In this document: in pieces, positions 25,036-33,725 of the stretch | Numbering within the stretch: position 1 is the stretch's first letter | How the letters are laid out: every line of letters begins with the position of its first letter | Origin: Nocardia brasiliensis | GTDB lineage: Bacteria > Actinomycetota > Actinomycetes > Mycobacteriales > Mycobacteriaceae | Assembly (NCBI RefSeq): GCF_011801125.1 | Contig: NZ_CP046171.1 | Location: 3,038,001 to 3,102,000 of the forward strand | Reading direction: 5' to 3' | DNA: 64,000 bases | Made by a program: the position numbers and the translations under genes | The notes under the pieces: generated by a model | Told to the model about the DNA's origin: nothing | The model's database searches: none | What the model saw: the letters and a program-made list of their open reading frames with translations, nothing else

Positions 25036-26301
25036 ATGGACGAGCGCACGCCGGTGATCACCGGACTCGGGGTGGTGGCACCCGGTGGCATCGGCAGCAA
25101 AGACTTCTGGCAGCTGCTGGTCGACGGGCGCACCGCGACCCGGCCGATCACGCTGTTCGACGCCTCGGCGTTCCGTTCGCGCATCGCGGCCGAGGTCGAT
25201 TTCGATCCCGCCGCACACGGTATCGACCGGTGCCGCGCCGCCGAACTGGACCGGATGACCCAGTTCGCGCTGGTCAGCGCCGCGGAGGCGATCGAGGACA
25301 GCGGGCTCGACCTCGCCGGGTGCGCCGCCGACACCGCCGTGGTGATCGGCAGCGCGGTGGGCGCGACCACCAGCCTGGAACGCGAGTTCGTCGGGATCAG
25401 CGGGTCCGGGACGAGCTGGCTGGTCGACCCGACGGCCCTGTCCTCCCACGGCTACTCCTATCTGGTGCCCTCGGCGACGGTCGCCGAGGTCGCCCGCGCG
25501 GTCGGCGCGGGCGGACCGAGCGCGCTGATCTCGACCGGCTGCACCGCGGGCATCGACGCGGTCGCCCATGCGGCCGAACTGATCAGGGAGGGCTCGGCCG
25601 AGGTGGCGGTGGTCGGTGCGACCGAGGCCCCGATCTCGCCGATCTCCTCGGCCTCCTTCGATGCCATCCTGGCCACCACCGCCGACGATGCCGATCCGGC
25701 AGGCGCCTCGCGCCCGTTCGACCGGCGGCGCAGCGGCTTCGTGCTCGCCGAGGGCGCGGCGATGTTCGTGCTGGAGACCGCGGCACGGGCCAGGCGGCGC
25801 GGGGCCGACATCTACTGCGCGCTGCCCGGAGAAGGACGGCGCGCCAACGCTTTTCATATGACCGGGTTGCGTCCCGACGGGCTGGAGTTGGCCGACGCGA
25901 TCCGCGCGGCGCTCGACGATGCCCGGCTGGACCCGACCGCCATCGACTATGTGAGCGCGCACGGTTCGGGCACCCAGCAGAACGATCGGCACGAGACCAT
26001 GGCGCTCAAACGCGCGCTCGGCCCGCACGCGTACCGGGTGCCGGTCAGCTCGATCAAATCCATGGTCGGGCATTCGCTCGGCGCCATCGGTTCGATCGAG
26101 ATCGCCGCGTGCGCTTTGGCTTTGCGGCATCAGGTGGTGCCGCCGACGGCGAATCTGGCCGAACCGGACCCGTACTGCGACCTGGACTACGTGCCGCGCA
26201 TCGCCCGCGACGTGCGATTGCGCTCGGTGCTGACCGTCGGCAGCGGGTTCGGCGGCTTCCAGTCCGCGATGGTGCTCTCGGATGTGGGGGCGCTGGCATG
26301 A
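25036..26301 (+). CDS. type II PKS ketosynthase alpha subunit
   Basis: A 421-residue beta-ketoacyl synthase. Cys169 in ISTGCTAGIDAVAHA is the acylation site. The two catalytic histidines appear in AHGSGTQQND and SIKSMVGHSLGAIGS. Together with the beta subunit it condenses malonyl-ACP units into a poly-beta-keto chain. It starts 2 bp after the cupin gene and its stop overlaps the KS-beta ATG, the coupling seen in nearly all minimal type II PKSs and consistent with a 1:1 heterodimer. No dedicated malonyl transferase is encoded here, as is usual, since the fatty acid synthase enzyme is shared. Confidence 0.98.
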   Translation: MDERTPVITGLGVVAPGGIGSKDFWQLLVDGRTATRPITLFDASAFRSRIAAEVDFDPAAHGIDRCRAAELDRMTQFALVSAAEAIEDSGLDLAGCAADTAVVIGSAVGATTSLEREFVGISGSGTSWLVDPTALSSHGYSYLVPSATVAEVARAVGAGGPSALISTGCTAGIDAVAHAAELIREGSAEVAVVGATEAPISPISSASFDAILATTADDADPAGASRPFDRRRSGFVLAEGAAMFVLETAARARRRGADIYCALPGEGRRANAFHMTGLRPDGLELADAIRAALDDARLDPTAIDYVSAHGSGTQQNDRHETMALKRALGPHAYRVPVSSIKSMVGHSLGAIGSIEIAACALALRHQVVPPTANLAEPDPYCDLDYVPRIARDVRLRSVLTVGSGFGGFQSAMVLSDVGALA

Positions 26302-27536
26302 GTGTCGAACTGGCCTGCGCGCGCCCGCGCACCGCCGACGCGGTGGTGACCGGGATCGGCGTCATCGCGCCGACCGGAATCGGCGCGGACGCGCACTGGC
26401 GCTCCTGTCTCTCGGGCACCAGCGGGGTCCGGATCAGCGAACAGTATCGCGACGCGGGTTACGCCAGCGTGCTGCATGCGCCGGTAGCGGAATTCGTTGC
26501 CAAAGAACATATTCCGCGCCGCCTGTCGGTGCAGACCGACCGTTGGGCCGGCTTCGGGCTCGCCGCCACCGCCGCGGCGGTCGCGGACGCCGGGCTCGAC
26601 CCGGCCGCGACGGCCGGTGCGTCGGTCGGTGTCGTCACCGGAAGTTCCTCCGGCGGCAACGAATTCGGTCAGCGCGAGATCGCGCGCCTGTGGTCGGGTG
26701 GGCCCGCCGAGGTCAGCGCTTATCAGTCGATCGCCTGGTTCTACGCGGCCGCCACCGGCCAGATCTCGATCCGCAACGGCGCCAAGGGACCGTGTTCGGT
26801 CGTGGTGACCGAGCAGGCGGCCGGGCTGGACGCACTCGGCCAGGCCCGGCGGGAACTGCGGCGCGGCACCGGGTTGATGCTGGCGGGCGGTACCGAGGCG
26901 CCATTGTCGCCGTACGCCTATTCCTGCCAGATCTCTAGCGGATTGCTCAGCACGGCAACCGATCCCGCACGCGGCTACCTGCCCTTCGACGCGGCGGCCG
27001 CCGGCTACGTCCCCGGTGAGGGCGGCGCGATGTTCACCGTCGAGACCGCCGCCGCGGCGGCGGCGCGTGGCGTGGCGGGGTACGGCCGCATCGCCGGATA
27101 CGCCGCAGCCTTCGATGCCGCACCCGCCACCGGCACCGGGCTGCGCCGAGTGCTGTTGCGCGCCTTGGCCGATGCCGGATGCGCGCCGGGCGAGGTGGAC
27201 GTGGTGTTCGCCGACGCGATGGCGGTGCCCGCGTTGGACGCGGCCGAGGCCGCGGTGCTCGCCTCGGTGTTCGGCCCGCGCGCGGTGCCGGTGACCGCGC
27301 CCAAGGTCCTGACCGGGCGGCTGTACGCGGGCGGCTCGGCGCTCGACGTGGCGACCGCGCTGCTCGCGCTGCGGCACCAGACGATCCCGCCCACACCGGC
27401 GGTGCTCGCCTCGGCGCACGCCGAACTGGACCTGGTGGTGGACGGCCCGCGGTCGCGTCCGCTCCGGCACGCCGTGGTGCTCGCCCGCGGCCACGGCGGC
27501 TTCGCCGCCGCACTGGTGCTGGCAGGACCGTCATGA
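26298..27536 (+). CDS. type II PKS ketosynthase beta / chain-length factor
   Basis: A 412-residue KS homologue in which the active-site cysteine is replaced by Gln173 (VVVTEQAAGLDAL), the diagnostic mark of chain-length factors. The second KS histidine region has become SPYAYSCQ/ KVLTGRLYAGGSALD. It pairs with KS-alpha, decarboxylates malonyl-ACP for priming and sets chain length. Chain length is not deducible by eye; the neighbouring cyclase set suggests a long (about C20-C24/26) chain. It ends 40 bp before the ACP gene; that gap contains only a 9-codon ORF at 27533 and the ACP ribosome site. Confidence 0.97.
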   Translation: MSVELACARPRTADAVVTGIGVIAPTGIGADAHWRSCLSGTSGVRISEQYRDAGYASVLHAPVAEFVAKEHIPRRLSVQTDRWAGFGLAATAAAVADAGLDPAATAGASVGVVTGSSSGGNEFGQREIARLWSGGPAEVSAYQSIAWFYAAATGQISIRNGAKGPCSVVVTEQAAGLDALGQARRELRRGTGLMLAGGTEAPLSPYAYSCQISSGLLSTATDPARGYLPFDAAAAGYVPGEGGAMFTVETAAAAAARGVAGYGRIAGYAAAFDAAPATGTGLRRVLLRALADAGCAPGEVDVVFADAMAVPALDAAEAAVLASVFGPRAVPVTAPKVLTGRLYAGGSALDVATALLALRHQTIPPTPAVLASAHAELDLVVDGPRSRPLRHAVVLARGHGGFAAALVLAGPS

Positions 27537-27576
27537 CCGCATTGGCTGCAACACATCTCTGACAGGAGGGACGACG

Positions 27577-27855
27577 ATGGCAGAGTTCACGATCGACGAC
27601 CTGAGGCCGATTCTGGTCCAGGCCTTCGGCGAACTGGACGAGGAGTTCGACACCACCGGTGACATCGCCGACATCGAATTCGAGGAGCTCGGGCTGGATT
27701 CGCTGGCGCTGATCGAGACCCAGGCACTGATCCGGCGGCGCTTCGGCGTGCGACTCGAGGACGGCCAGGTCATCGGCACCAGCACGCCCGCCGAGCTGGT
27801 CGCCGCGGTGAACGCCCAGCTCGCCGCCGAACTCGTGCCGGTGCGGCCGCAATGA
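27577..27855 (+). CDS. type II PKS acyl carrier protein
   Basis: A 92-residue ACP. Ser42 in FEELGLDSLALIET is the phosphopantetheine site. The acidic helix FGELDEEFDTTGDIADIEF and the RRRFGVRLEDGQVIG loop are typical of aromatic polyketide ACPs. A strong AGGAGG lies 7 nt before ATG 27577. It completes the minimal PKS with the two KS subunits, and its stop overlaps the aromatase gene. The activating phosphopantetheinyl transferase is not in this window. Confidence 0.97.
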   Translation: MAEFTIDDLRPILVQAFGELDEEFDTTGDIADIEFEELGLDSLALIETQALIRRRFGVRLEDGQVIGTSTPAELVAAVNAQLAAELVPVRPQ

Positions 27856-28364
27856 GCGCCGGCGGCGAGATCGGCGCGGTCTTCCCGGACGCGGCCACCG
27901 GCGGGCTGGTCACCGAGAACGCGGTGGTGATCAACGCACCGCTGGAACAGGTTTGGGCCGAGACCAACGACGTCTCCGCGTGGCCCGCACTGTTCAGCGA
28001 GTACGCGGCGGTCGAAATACTGGAACAGCGACCGGATTACGTGCGCTTCCGGTTGACCATGCACCCCGATCCGAACGGCAAGACCTGGAGTTGGGTCTCC
28101 GAACGGCTGCTCGACGCCGACGGCGGGGTGGTGCACGCCAGGCGGGTGGAGACCGGGCCGTTCGAATTCATGTATCTGCGTTGGGAATACATCCCCGACG
28201 CCGATGGCGTGCGGATGCGCTGGAGCCAGCGTTTCCGGTTGAAGCCCACCGCGCCGATCAGCGACGAGCAGATGGCCGAACGGATCAACGCGAACTCACC
28301 GCGGGAGATGCGCCGGATCAAACAGATCCTGGAGGCACGCCACGGCGCGGGCGGCGCGGGCTGA
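27852..28364 (+). CDS. TcmN-type aromatase/cyclase (SRPBCC fold, single domain)
   Basis: A 170-residue START/SRPBCC protein of the monodomain aromatase/cyclase class. It opens ENAVVINAPLEQVWAETNDVSAWPALFSEY, the usual beta1-alpha1 region, and has NGKTWSWVSERLLD and MYLRWEYIPDADG strands lining the cavity. Such enzymes (TcmN N-domain, WhiE-ORFVI, PdmD) fold and aromatise the first ring(s), usually by C9-C14 closure of an unreduced chain. It overlaps the ACP gene at its start (ATGA) and the DUF1772 gene at its stop (TGATG). A TcmN-type rather than a didomain ActVII-type enzyme argues for a tetracenomycin/pentangular skeleton; inference. Confidence 0.92.
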   Translation: MSAGGEIGAVFPDAATGGLVTENAVVINAPLEQVWAETNDVSAWPALFSEYAAVEILEQRPDYVRFRLTMHPDPNGKTWSWVSERLLDADGGVVHARRVETGPFEFMYLRWEYIPDADGVRMRWSQRFRLKPTAPISDEQMAERINANSPREMRRIKQILEARHGAGGAG

Positions 28365-28849
28365 TGTCCGCGTCAACGGGTCCGGCGGGCGCGCTGCTGC
28401 TTGCCGCGGGGCTCGCCGCCAACGGCCTGGCCACCGGCATCATGCTGGCCACGGTGATCGGTGTCGCGCCCTATCAGGGCGTGCAGTCCTACCGCGAGTA
28501 CGTCAGCGGGGTGCGTTTCCTGTGGCCGCGGTTCGACCCCGCCATGCCGCTGCTGAACATCACCGCGTTGCTGGCATATCTGGTGCACGCGGTGCTGCTG
28601 GACGATTCCGCCTCGGCCCGTGTCGGTTTCGCGGCATCGTCGGCGCTGCTGCTGTGCACCGTCGGCATCTCCGTGACGAAGAACCTGCCGGTGAATCGCT
28701 ATGTGGCGAGCCTGGATCCGGCACATCAACCCGTGGACTGGGCCGAGCGCGACCCGCGCAGGCGGTGGCGGCGCTGGAATGTGCTGCGCACCGGGTCGGC
28801 CCTGACCGCTTTCGTCGTCGCGGTGCTGACCACCGCGCTTGCCGGGTGA
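28364..28849 (+). CDS. DUF1772 membrane protein, putative anthrone oxygenase I
   Basis: A 161-residue integral membrane protein with four predicted helices (LLLAAGLAANGLATGIMLATV near the start; last VVAVLTTALAG). Family signatures are KNLPVNRYVASLDP and WAERDPRRRWRRWNVLRTGS, with Asn, Trp, Arg and the terminal Arg-Thr conserved. DUF1772 proteins include cofactor-free anthrone oxygenases that convert anthrone to anthraquinone in fungi and actinomycetes. It lies directly after the aromatase gene and before the ketoreductase, fitting quinone formation on the freshly cyclised ring system. A second member is at 41073-41528. Confidence 0.8.
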   Translation: MSASTGPAGALLLAAGLAANGLATGIMLATVIGVAPYQGVQSYREYVSGVRFLWPRFDPAMPLLNITALLAYLVHAVLLDDSASARVGFAASSALLLCTVGISVTKNLPVNRYVASLDPAHQPVDWAERDPRRRWRRWNVLRTGSALTAFVVAVLTTALAG

Positions 28850-28878
28850 AACCGGCCCGAGTTTCAAGAGGAGTCGAG

Positions 28879-29610
28879 ATGGGGCAAGCACTGGCGAACA
28901 AGACCGCGCTGGTGACCGGCGGTGTGCGCGGCATCGGCGCGTCCATCACCAGGACCTTGGCCGAGGCCGGGGCCCAGGTGATCGCCTGCTATCACACGCC
29001 GGGCGAGCACGTCGAGGTGCTGGCGAAGGAACTCGCCGCGCTCGGCGGCGACCATCACCTGGTGCTCGCCGATGTCACCGACCCCGATCAGGTGGTCGCG
29101 CTGGCGCAGACCTGCCGGGAGCGCTACGGCAGGCTCGATGTGGTGGTCAACAACGCGGGGGCGATCAGCCATGTGCCGTTCGCGGAATTGCCACTTGCGG
29201 AATGGCATCGGGTCATCGACACCGGCTTGACCGCCGCGTTCCACGTCACCCAGCAGGTGCTGCCGCTGCTGGATCGCGGTGCGTCGGTGATCAACATCGG
29301 GTCCAGGGTCGCCACCGTCGGCATTCCGCTGCGCGCGCACTACACCGCGGCCAAGGCCGGGCTGATCGGGTTGACCCGGTCGCTGGCGAAAGAGCTGGGA
29401 CCGCAGGGCATTCGGGTGAACGTGGTGGCGCCCGGCGTCACCGCCACCGAAGTGGAGCTGCCCGCCGAGGTCACCGCGCGCTACGAGGGGATGACCGCGC
29501 TGCGCCGGCTCGGCAGCACCGACGACATCGCGGCCGTCGTCGCCTTTCTCGCGGCCGACGGGGCCGCCTATGTCACGGGCGAGACCATTCACGTCGACGG
29601 AGGTATCTGA
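28879..29610 (+). CDS. SDR polyketide ketoreductase (FabG-like)
   Basis: A 243-residue classical short-chain dehydrogenase. NADPH-binding loop TGGVRGIG near residue 15, NNAGAISH near 92, catalytic Ser in NIGSRVATVG, and YTAAK giving Tyr and Lys. The C-terminus YVTGETIHVDGG is FabG-like. In type II PKS clusters such reductases act on a defined carbonyl of the nascent chain or of a ring (C-9, or C-19 in pradimicin-type pathways). GAGGAG sits upstream of ATG 28879. It is followed with a 1-bp-overlap start by an ABM monooxygenase. The set KR, ABM, TcmI-like and cupin matches pentangular polyphenol operons. Confidence 0.92.
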   Translation: MGQALANKTALVTGGVRGIGASITRTLAEAGAQVIACYHTPGEHVEVLAKELAALGGDHHLVLADVTDPDQVVALAQTCRERYGRLDVVVNNAGAISHVPFAELPLAEWHRVIDTGLTAAFHVTQQVLPLLDRGASVINIGSRVATVGIPLRAHYTAAKAGLIGLTRSLAKELGPQGIRVNVVAPGVTATEVELPAEVTARYEGMTALRRLGSTDDIAAVVAFLAADGAAYVTGETIHVDGGI

Positions 29611-29960
29611 TGACCGACACGATCGCGGGCACGGCGTTCCGGGTGATGCTGCGCATGGAGGTGATCCCCGGGCAGGAGGCCGCTTTCGAGCAGGCATGGC
29701 TCGACGGCGCCTCGATCATCACCGACCAGCCTGCCAACCTGGGCCAGTGGCTGTCCCGCAGCACCGAGGAGGAGGCGGTGTACTACATCGTCAGCGACTG
29801 GGTGGACGAGGAGTCGTTCCGGGACTACGAGCGCAGCGAGCAGCACCTGCACCACCGCGCCCGCCTGCACCCTTATCGCAGCAAGGGTTCCATGGCGGTG
29901 GCCACCGTGCTGCACGCGCTGACCGGCGCCGCGTCCGCGCGGCAGGGGACCGCGCCGTGA
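29610..29960 (+). CDS. ABM-domain monooxygenase I
   Basis: A 116-residue ferredoxin-like-fold protein of the antibiotic biosynthesis monooxygenase family: FRVMLRMEVIPGQEAAFEQAW at the start, LGQWLSRSTEEEAVYYIVSDW in the middle and SEQHLHHRARLHPYRSKGSM after it. Members such as ActVA-Orf6, TcmH and PdmH oxidise anthrone-type intermediates to quinones without metal or flavin. Its start overlaps the ketoreductase stop and its own stop overlaps the next ABM gene, so the two may form a heterodimer. With two DUF1772 proteins also present, up to four candidates exist for quinone-forming or ring-hydroxylating steps. Confidence 0.85.
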   Translation: MTDTIAGTAFRVMLRMEVIPGQEAAFEQAWLDGASIITDQPANLGQWLSRSTEEEAVYYIVSDWVDEESFRDYERSEQHLHHRARLHPYRSKGSMAVATVLHALTGAASARQGTAP

Positions 29961-30277
29961 CCGGACACGTTCGAGTCCTGGTGTACCTCACCATCACCGA
30001 GGCCGACGCCGCGGCGGTCACCGACGCCTACCACCGGATCAGCACCGAATTGGCGGGCACGCCCGGCCTGCTCGGCAACGAGCTGCTGCGCGGTGCGGGT
30101 GACAGTGGCGCGGTGCTGAGCGAGTGGGAGTCGTTCGCGGCTTTCCGTGCCTGGGAGCAGGGGATGTCGCATCGCGGCGCAACCTCGCCGCTGCGGCCGT
30201 ACCAGGATGCCTCGCGCGGCAAGGTGTTCGAGGTGTTCGAGGTGGCCGCCGCGCACAGCGCACTGGGATCGGAGTAG
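29957..30277 (+). CDS. ABM-domain monooxygenase II
   Basis: A 106-residue ABM-family protein (VRVLVYLTITEADAAAVTDAY, then GLLGNELLRGAGDSGAVLSEW and FRAWEQGMSHRGATSPLRPY). GTG 29957 overlaps the stop of the first ABM gene in a GTGA, which suggests equimolar translation. The two share fold and length but little sequence, so they are not a recent duplication. The role is probably oxidation of a hydroquinone or anthrone; alternatively it is a structural partner or a cyclase, since some proteins of this fold are not oxygenases. Confidence 0.8.
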   Translation: MTGHVRVLVYLTITEADAAAVTDAYHRISTELAGTPGLLGNELLRGAGDSGAVLSEWESFAAFRAWEQGMSHRGATSPLRPYQDASRGKVFEVFEVAAAHSALGSE

Positions 30278-30279
30278 CC

Positions 30280-32724
30280 GTGACCCACGTCATCGCGTTC
30301 ACACAGCTGGATCTCGACGACAGCGAACGGGTCGGCCGGAAAGCCGCGGTGCTGGCCCGATTACGGCGCAGTGGGTACCCGGTGCCGGACGGCTTCGCGA
30401 TCGACTGGCAGGCGGCCGCGGCGGGGGAGAGCGCCGCGTCGATGCCGGGGTTCGTCGCGGAGGTCGCGAGCGCGCTGGCCGAACTGGACGCGAACGGGGT
30501 CGGCGTCGCCGTGCGCTCCTCCGGCATCGAGGAGGATCTGGCCGGGAAATCGTTTGCGGGCCAGTACGAATCCGTCCTCGGCGTGAAGGGGATCGACGCC
30601 GTGCTCGCCGCGGTGGACACCTGTTGGCGCTCGGCACGCGCGCAACGGGTCGCCGTCTATCGCGGGTCGGCCGAGGCCGAGGAGACGGCGGCGCCGCGGA
30701 TGGGCGTACTGGTGCAGCGCATGGTCGACGCGCGGGCGGCGGGCGCGGCGTTCAGCGTCAACCCGGTGACAGGCGATCCCGAGGAAGCCGTGGTCAGTGC
30801 GGTATCCGGGCTCGCCGAGCAGTTGATGGACGGTTCGGCCGTCGCCGACGAATGGGCCGTGCGCGCCGGCGAGGCCGCGTTGCGTTCCGGCACCGGCGCG
30901 GCCGGGCTGACCCCAGGCGAGGCCGCCGAGATCGCCGAGCTGGCGGCCAGGGTGGCGGCCGAATTCGAGGCGCCCCAGGACATCGAGTGGGCCATCGACG
31001 AGGACGGCCTGTGGCTGGTGCAGGCCCGGCCGATCACCACCCTGGCCGCGACGGTCGCACCGGTACCGATTCCGGTGGTGGTGCCTGCGGGGTTCTCGGT
31101 GCGTGACGCGCGGGTCACCGCGCCGTGGACGCCGGTGCAGGAGTCCATCTTCCTGCCGGTGTTCGCCGCCGCCGCACCCGGAGTGTTCGCCTTCACCACC
31201 GGAAACCAGTTGTCGGTACACGCGATCGGCGGCTGGATCTACACCACGACCGCGCCGGACACCATGCCCGCGTTGATCGAGCGACTGGAGCGCATCGCGG
31301 GCGAACTCGCCGACGATGCGCCGCAGCGGCTTGTCGCGCAGTGGCATGCGACGCTACGGCGCGAGTTCACCGAGCGCATCGTGGCGCTGCGCGCGGTCTC
31401 GTTCACCCTGCCCGAGCTCGACGACGCCGCCTTCCGCGCGCATTTCACCGAACTGCTCGAGCTGTTCACCGAACTGCACATGGCCTATTTCCGGCTCACC
31501 GGTGCCGGTGTGTGTCTCAACGGGCAGCTCGGTGTGCTCGCCGCGGAACTGCTCGGCTGGTCGGCCGCCGACACGCTCGCCCTGCGTGGCGGTTTGACCG
31601 GGGCGCACATGGCCGCGGCCGAGGGGCTGGGCGCGCTCGCCCGGCTCGCCGCCGCGAAACCCCAGGTGCGCACGGCGCTTACGGCGGGCACCCGGGAGGT
31701 AGCAGGCAGGCTGTCGGAGATCGACGAGGAGTTCGCCGCGGCCTTCGCCGACTACGTCCGTGCACACGGACATCGCACCCTCGGATTCGATCTGAGCGAG
31801 CCCACATTCGCCGAACAGCCCGAGATTCTGCTGAATCTGGTGCTCGCCCAGATCGATGCGCCGTTCGACCTCGACCGCGAACGTGCGGCGTTGCGGGCGC
31901 GCATCGATGGCGTGCTGACGCGGGCACGAGCCGGCCTCGCCGACAAAACGGCCGAGCAGCGCGCGCAGTTCGACCGGGCCGTGGCGGCGGCCGACGAGGT
32001 GGCCCCGGTGCGCGACGAGAAGGTCTATCTCGCCGTGTCCGCGTGGGCGCTGGTCCGCTACGCCGTGCTGGATCTGGGCCGAAGGTTGGTCGCGCGCACC
32101 GTGATCGATCGCATCGAGGACGTTTTCTATCTGGATCACCGTGCCGCACTGGCCGCCCTCACCGATACCGAGGATCGCACGGCCGCCGTGCGGGACGGGC
32201 GGGGCAGGCAGCTGTGGGCGGCCACGCACCCTGGACCGGAACACTATGGGACACCGCCGCAACCGCTCACGCTGGAACCCGGAATGACTCCGCCCTCGGC
32301 GGCCGCGGCGCGCGTGATGGACATCGCCACCTGGTCGATGAGCCTGTTCGGTGCGCAACGGGGCGAGGCGAGCGCCGATGACAGCACGCTCGTCGGCGTT
32401 GCCGCCGCGGCGGGCCGATATCGCGGTCCGGCTCGAATAGTGCTCGGCGCCGGTGACTTCGGCAAGATCCGGGCGGGCGATGTGCTGGTGTGCCCGGAGA
32501 CCACCGCGCAGTGGTCGGTGGTGTTCCCGAGCCTCGGCGCGTTGATCGCAGACAACGGCAGCCTGCTGTCCCACCCCGCGATCATCGCGCGCGAGTACGG
32601 TATTCCGGCCGTCGTCGCGGCCGCGGGTGCGACCGAACGGCTGCGCGACGGGCAACTGGTCGAGGTGGACGGCACCACCGGCGCGGTGCGGGTGCTCGAC
32701 GCCGAGGGCGGAGCCGGGCGATGA
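30280..32724 (+). CDS. rifampin-phosphotransferase-like / PEP-synthase-family enzyme
   Basis: An 814-residue protein with the three-part layout of rifampin phosphotransferase. An ATP-grasp-type domain (about 1-320) has GRKAAVLARLRRSGYPVPDGF and VRSSGIEEDLAGKSFAGQYES. A helical substrate domain (about 330-690) contains YVRAHGHRTLGFDLSEPTF. A swivelling phosphohistidine domain follows, with His765 in LLSHPAIIAREYGIPAV. Known members move the beta-phosphate of ATP to a hydroxyl via phosphohistidine. Here the target may be the polyketide or a sugar, giving a self-protective phosphate or a leaving group for dehydration; neither is shown. It lies inside the PKS operon, between the ABM genes and the decarboxylase. 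GTG 30280 is preferred because the family N-terminus starts there. Confidence 0.85.
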   Translation: MTHVIAFTQLDLDDSERVGRKAAVLARLRRSGYPVPDGFAIDWQAAAAGESAASMPGFVAEVASALAELDANGVGVAVRSSGIEEDLAGKSFAGQYESVLGVKGIDAVLAAVDTCWRSARAQRVAVYRGSAEAEETAAPRMGVLVQRMVDARAAGAAFSVNPVTGDPEEAVVSAVSGLAEQLMDGSAVADEWAVRAGEAALRSGTGAAGLTPGEAAEIAELAARVAAEFEAPQDIEWAIDEDGLWLVQARPITTLAATVAPVPIPVVVPAGFSVRDARVTAPWTPVQESIFLPVFAAAAPGVFAFTTGNQLSVHAIGGWIYTTTAPDTMPALIERLERIAGELADDAPQRLVAQWHATLRREFTERIVALRAVSFTLPELDDAAFRAHFTELLELFTELHMAYFRLTGAGVCLNGQLGVLAAELLGWSAADTLALRGGLTGAHMAAAEGLGALARLAAAKPQVRTALTAGTREVAGRLSEIDEEFAAAFADYVRAHGHRTLGFDLSEPTFAEQPEILLNLVLAQIDAPFDLDRERAALRARIDGVLTRARAGLADKTAEQRAQFDRAVAAADEVAPVRDEKVYLAVSAWALVRYAVLDLGRRLVARTVIDRIEDVFYLDHRAALAALTDTEDRTAAVRDGRGRQLWAATHPGPEHYGTPPQPLTLEPGMTPPSAAAARVMDIATWSMSLFGAQRGEASADDSTLVGVAAAAGRYRGPARIVLGAGDFGKIRAGDVLVCPETTAQWSVVFPSLGALIADNGSLLSHPAIIAREYGIPAVVAAAGATERLRDGQLVEVDGTTGAVRVLDAEGGAGR

Positions 32725-33689
32725 CGCCGGGCCGCATCGACGTGCACCACCACGCCATCGTGCCGCGCGTCGCCGCGCTGATGCGGCGAATGGGCGCGCC
32801 GTTCAAGATCCCGTGGACGCTCGAGCAGACCTTCGAGGTGCTCGACGAACAGCGCATCGACTACGCCGTGATCTCCAATCCCATTCCGGTCGAATACCTT
32901 CCGGACGCGGCCACCGCGAGGTTCTATTGCCGGGAAGCCAACGAGGCCGTCGTGGAGTTCGCCGCCGCGCACCCCGGTCGCTTCGGTCTGCTCGCCGCGC
33001 TGCCGATTCCGCATATCGACGCCGCACTGGCCGAGATCGAGCACGCGCACGACACCTTGGGCGCGGACGGCTTCGTGCTGATCCCGCACTCGGGCTCGCA
33101 CTATCTCGGTGACGCGCTGTTCGAGCCGGTGCTCGCCGAACTCGACCGCCGCGCTGCGACGGTTCTGGTGCACCCGATGATGCCGCCGGACTCGGCGGGT
33201 TCCTCGGTGCCCGCCGTGCTCGCCGACTTCCTGCTCGACACCACGCGCGGCGCGATCGGGCTGGTGCTCTCGGACGCGCTGGATCGCTATCCGAACATCT
33301 CGTTCGTGCTCGCGCACGCCGGCGGCTTCCTGCCGTACGCGGCATTCCGGGTGGAAGCGTTGGCGCACGGCTTCTTCGGCGCGGACCCGGTCCGGATCCG
33401 CGAACAGCTCGGGCGCTTCTACTACGACACCGCGCTGGCCGGTCCGTCGGGCCTGCCCGGCCTGTTCGCCACCGTCGCGCCGGAACGGATCCTGTTCGGC
33501 ACCGACTGGTGCGCGGCGCCCCGTGCCGCCGTCACCGCCGCGGGCCGCGCCCTCGAAGAGCAGTACGCGCGAACGCCCGGCGCGGCCGAAGCCGGGGCGC
33601 GGACCGCCCGGCGGCTGTTCGCCGGCTGGGCGGCCGCGACGGCTCCGAGTCCGGATCCAGTGATGTCCGAACAGTGGCGGGGACCGTAG
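32721..33689 (+). CDS. ACMSD-type amidohydrolase (probable decarboxylase)
   Basis: A 322-residue metal-dependent TIM-barrel protein of the amidohydrolase-2/ACMSD class. Metal ligands appear as DVHHHAI near residue 7, VHPMMPPD near 153, AHAGGFLPY near 200 and the terminal Asp in FGTDW near 257. Members decarboxylate aromatic acids or hydrolyse C-C bonds without oxygen. In an aromatic polyketide cluster the simple reading is removal of the C-terminal carboxyl of the cyclised chain. The ATG overlaps the phosphotransferase stop (ATGA). The family call is firm; the reaction is inferred. Confidence 0.88.
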   Translation: MTPGRIDVHHHAIVPRVAALMRRMGAPFKIPWTLEQTFEVLDEQRIDYAVISNPIPVEYLPDAATARFYCREANEAVVEFAAAHPGRFGLLAALPIPHIDAALAEIEHAHDTLGADGFVLIPHSGSHYLGDALFEPVLAELDRRAATVLVHPMMPPDSAGSSVPAVLADFLLDTTRGAIGLVLSDALDRYPNISFVLAHAGGFLPYAAFRVEALAHGFFGADPVRIREQLGRFYYDTALAGPSGLPGLFATVAPERILFGTDWCAAPRAAVTAAGRALEEQYARTPGAAEAGARTARRLFAGWAAATAPSPDPVMSEQWRGP

Positions 33690-33725
33690 GGAGATGTCGA
33701 GCCGAGCGAAGGGAACCGGAAGCTG

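Noticed and set aside
27533..27562. Nine-codon ORF between KS-beta and ACP
   Set aside because: It overlaps the KS-beta stop, has no ribosome site and encodes no hydrophobic or conserved pattern.
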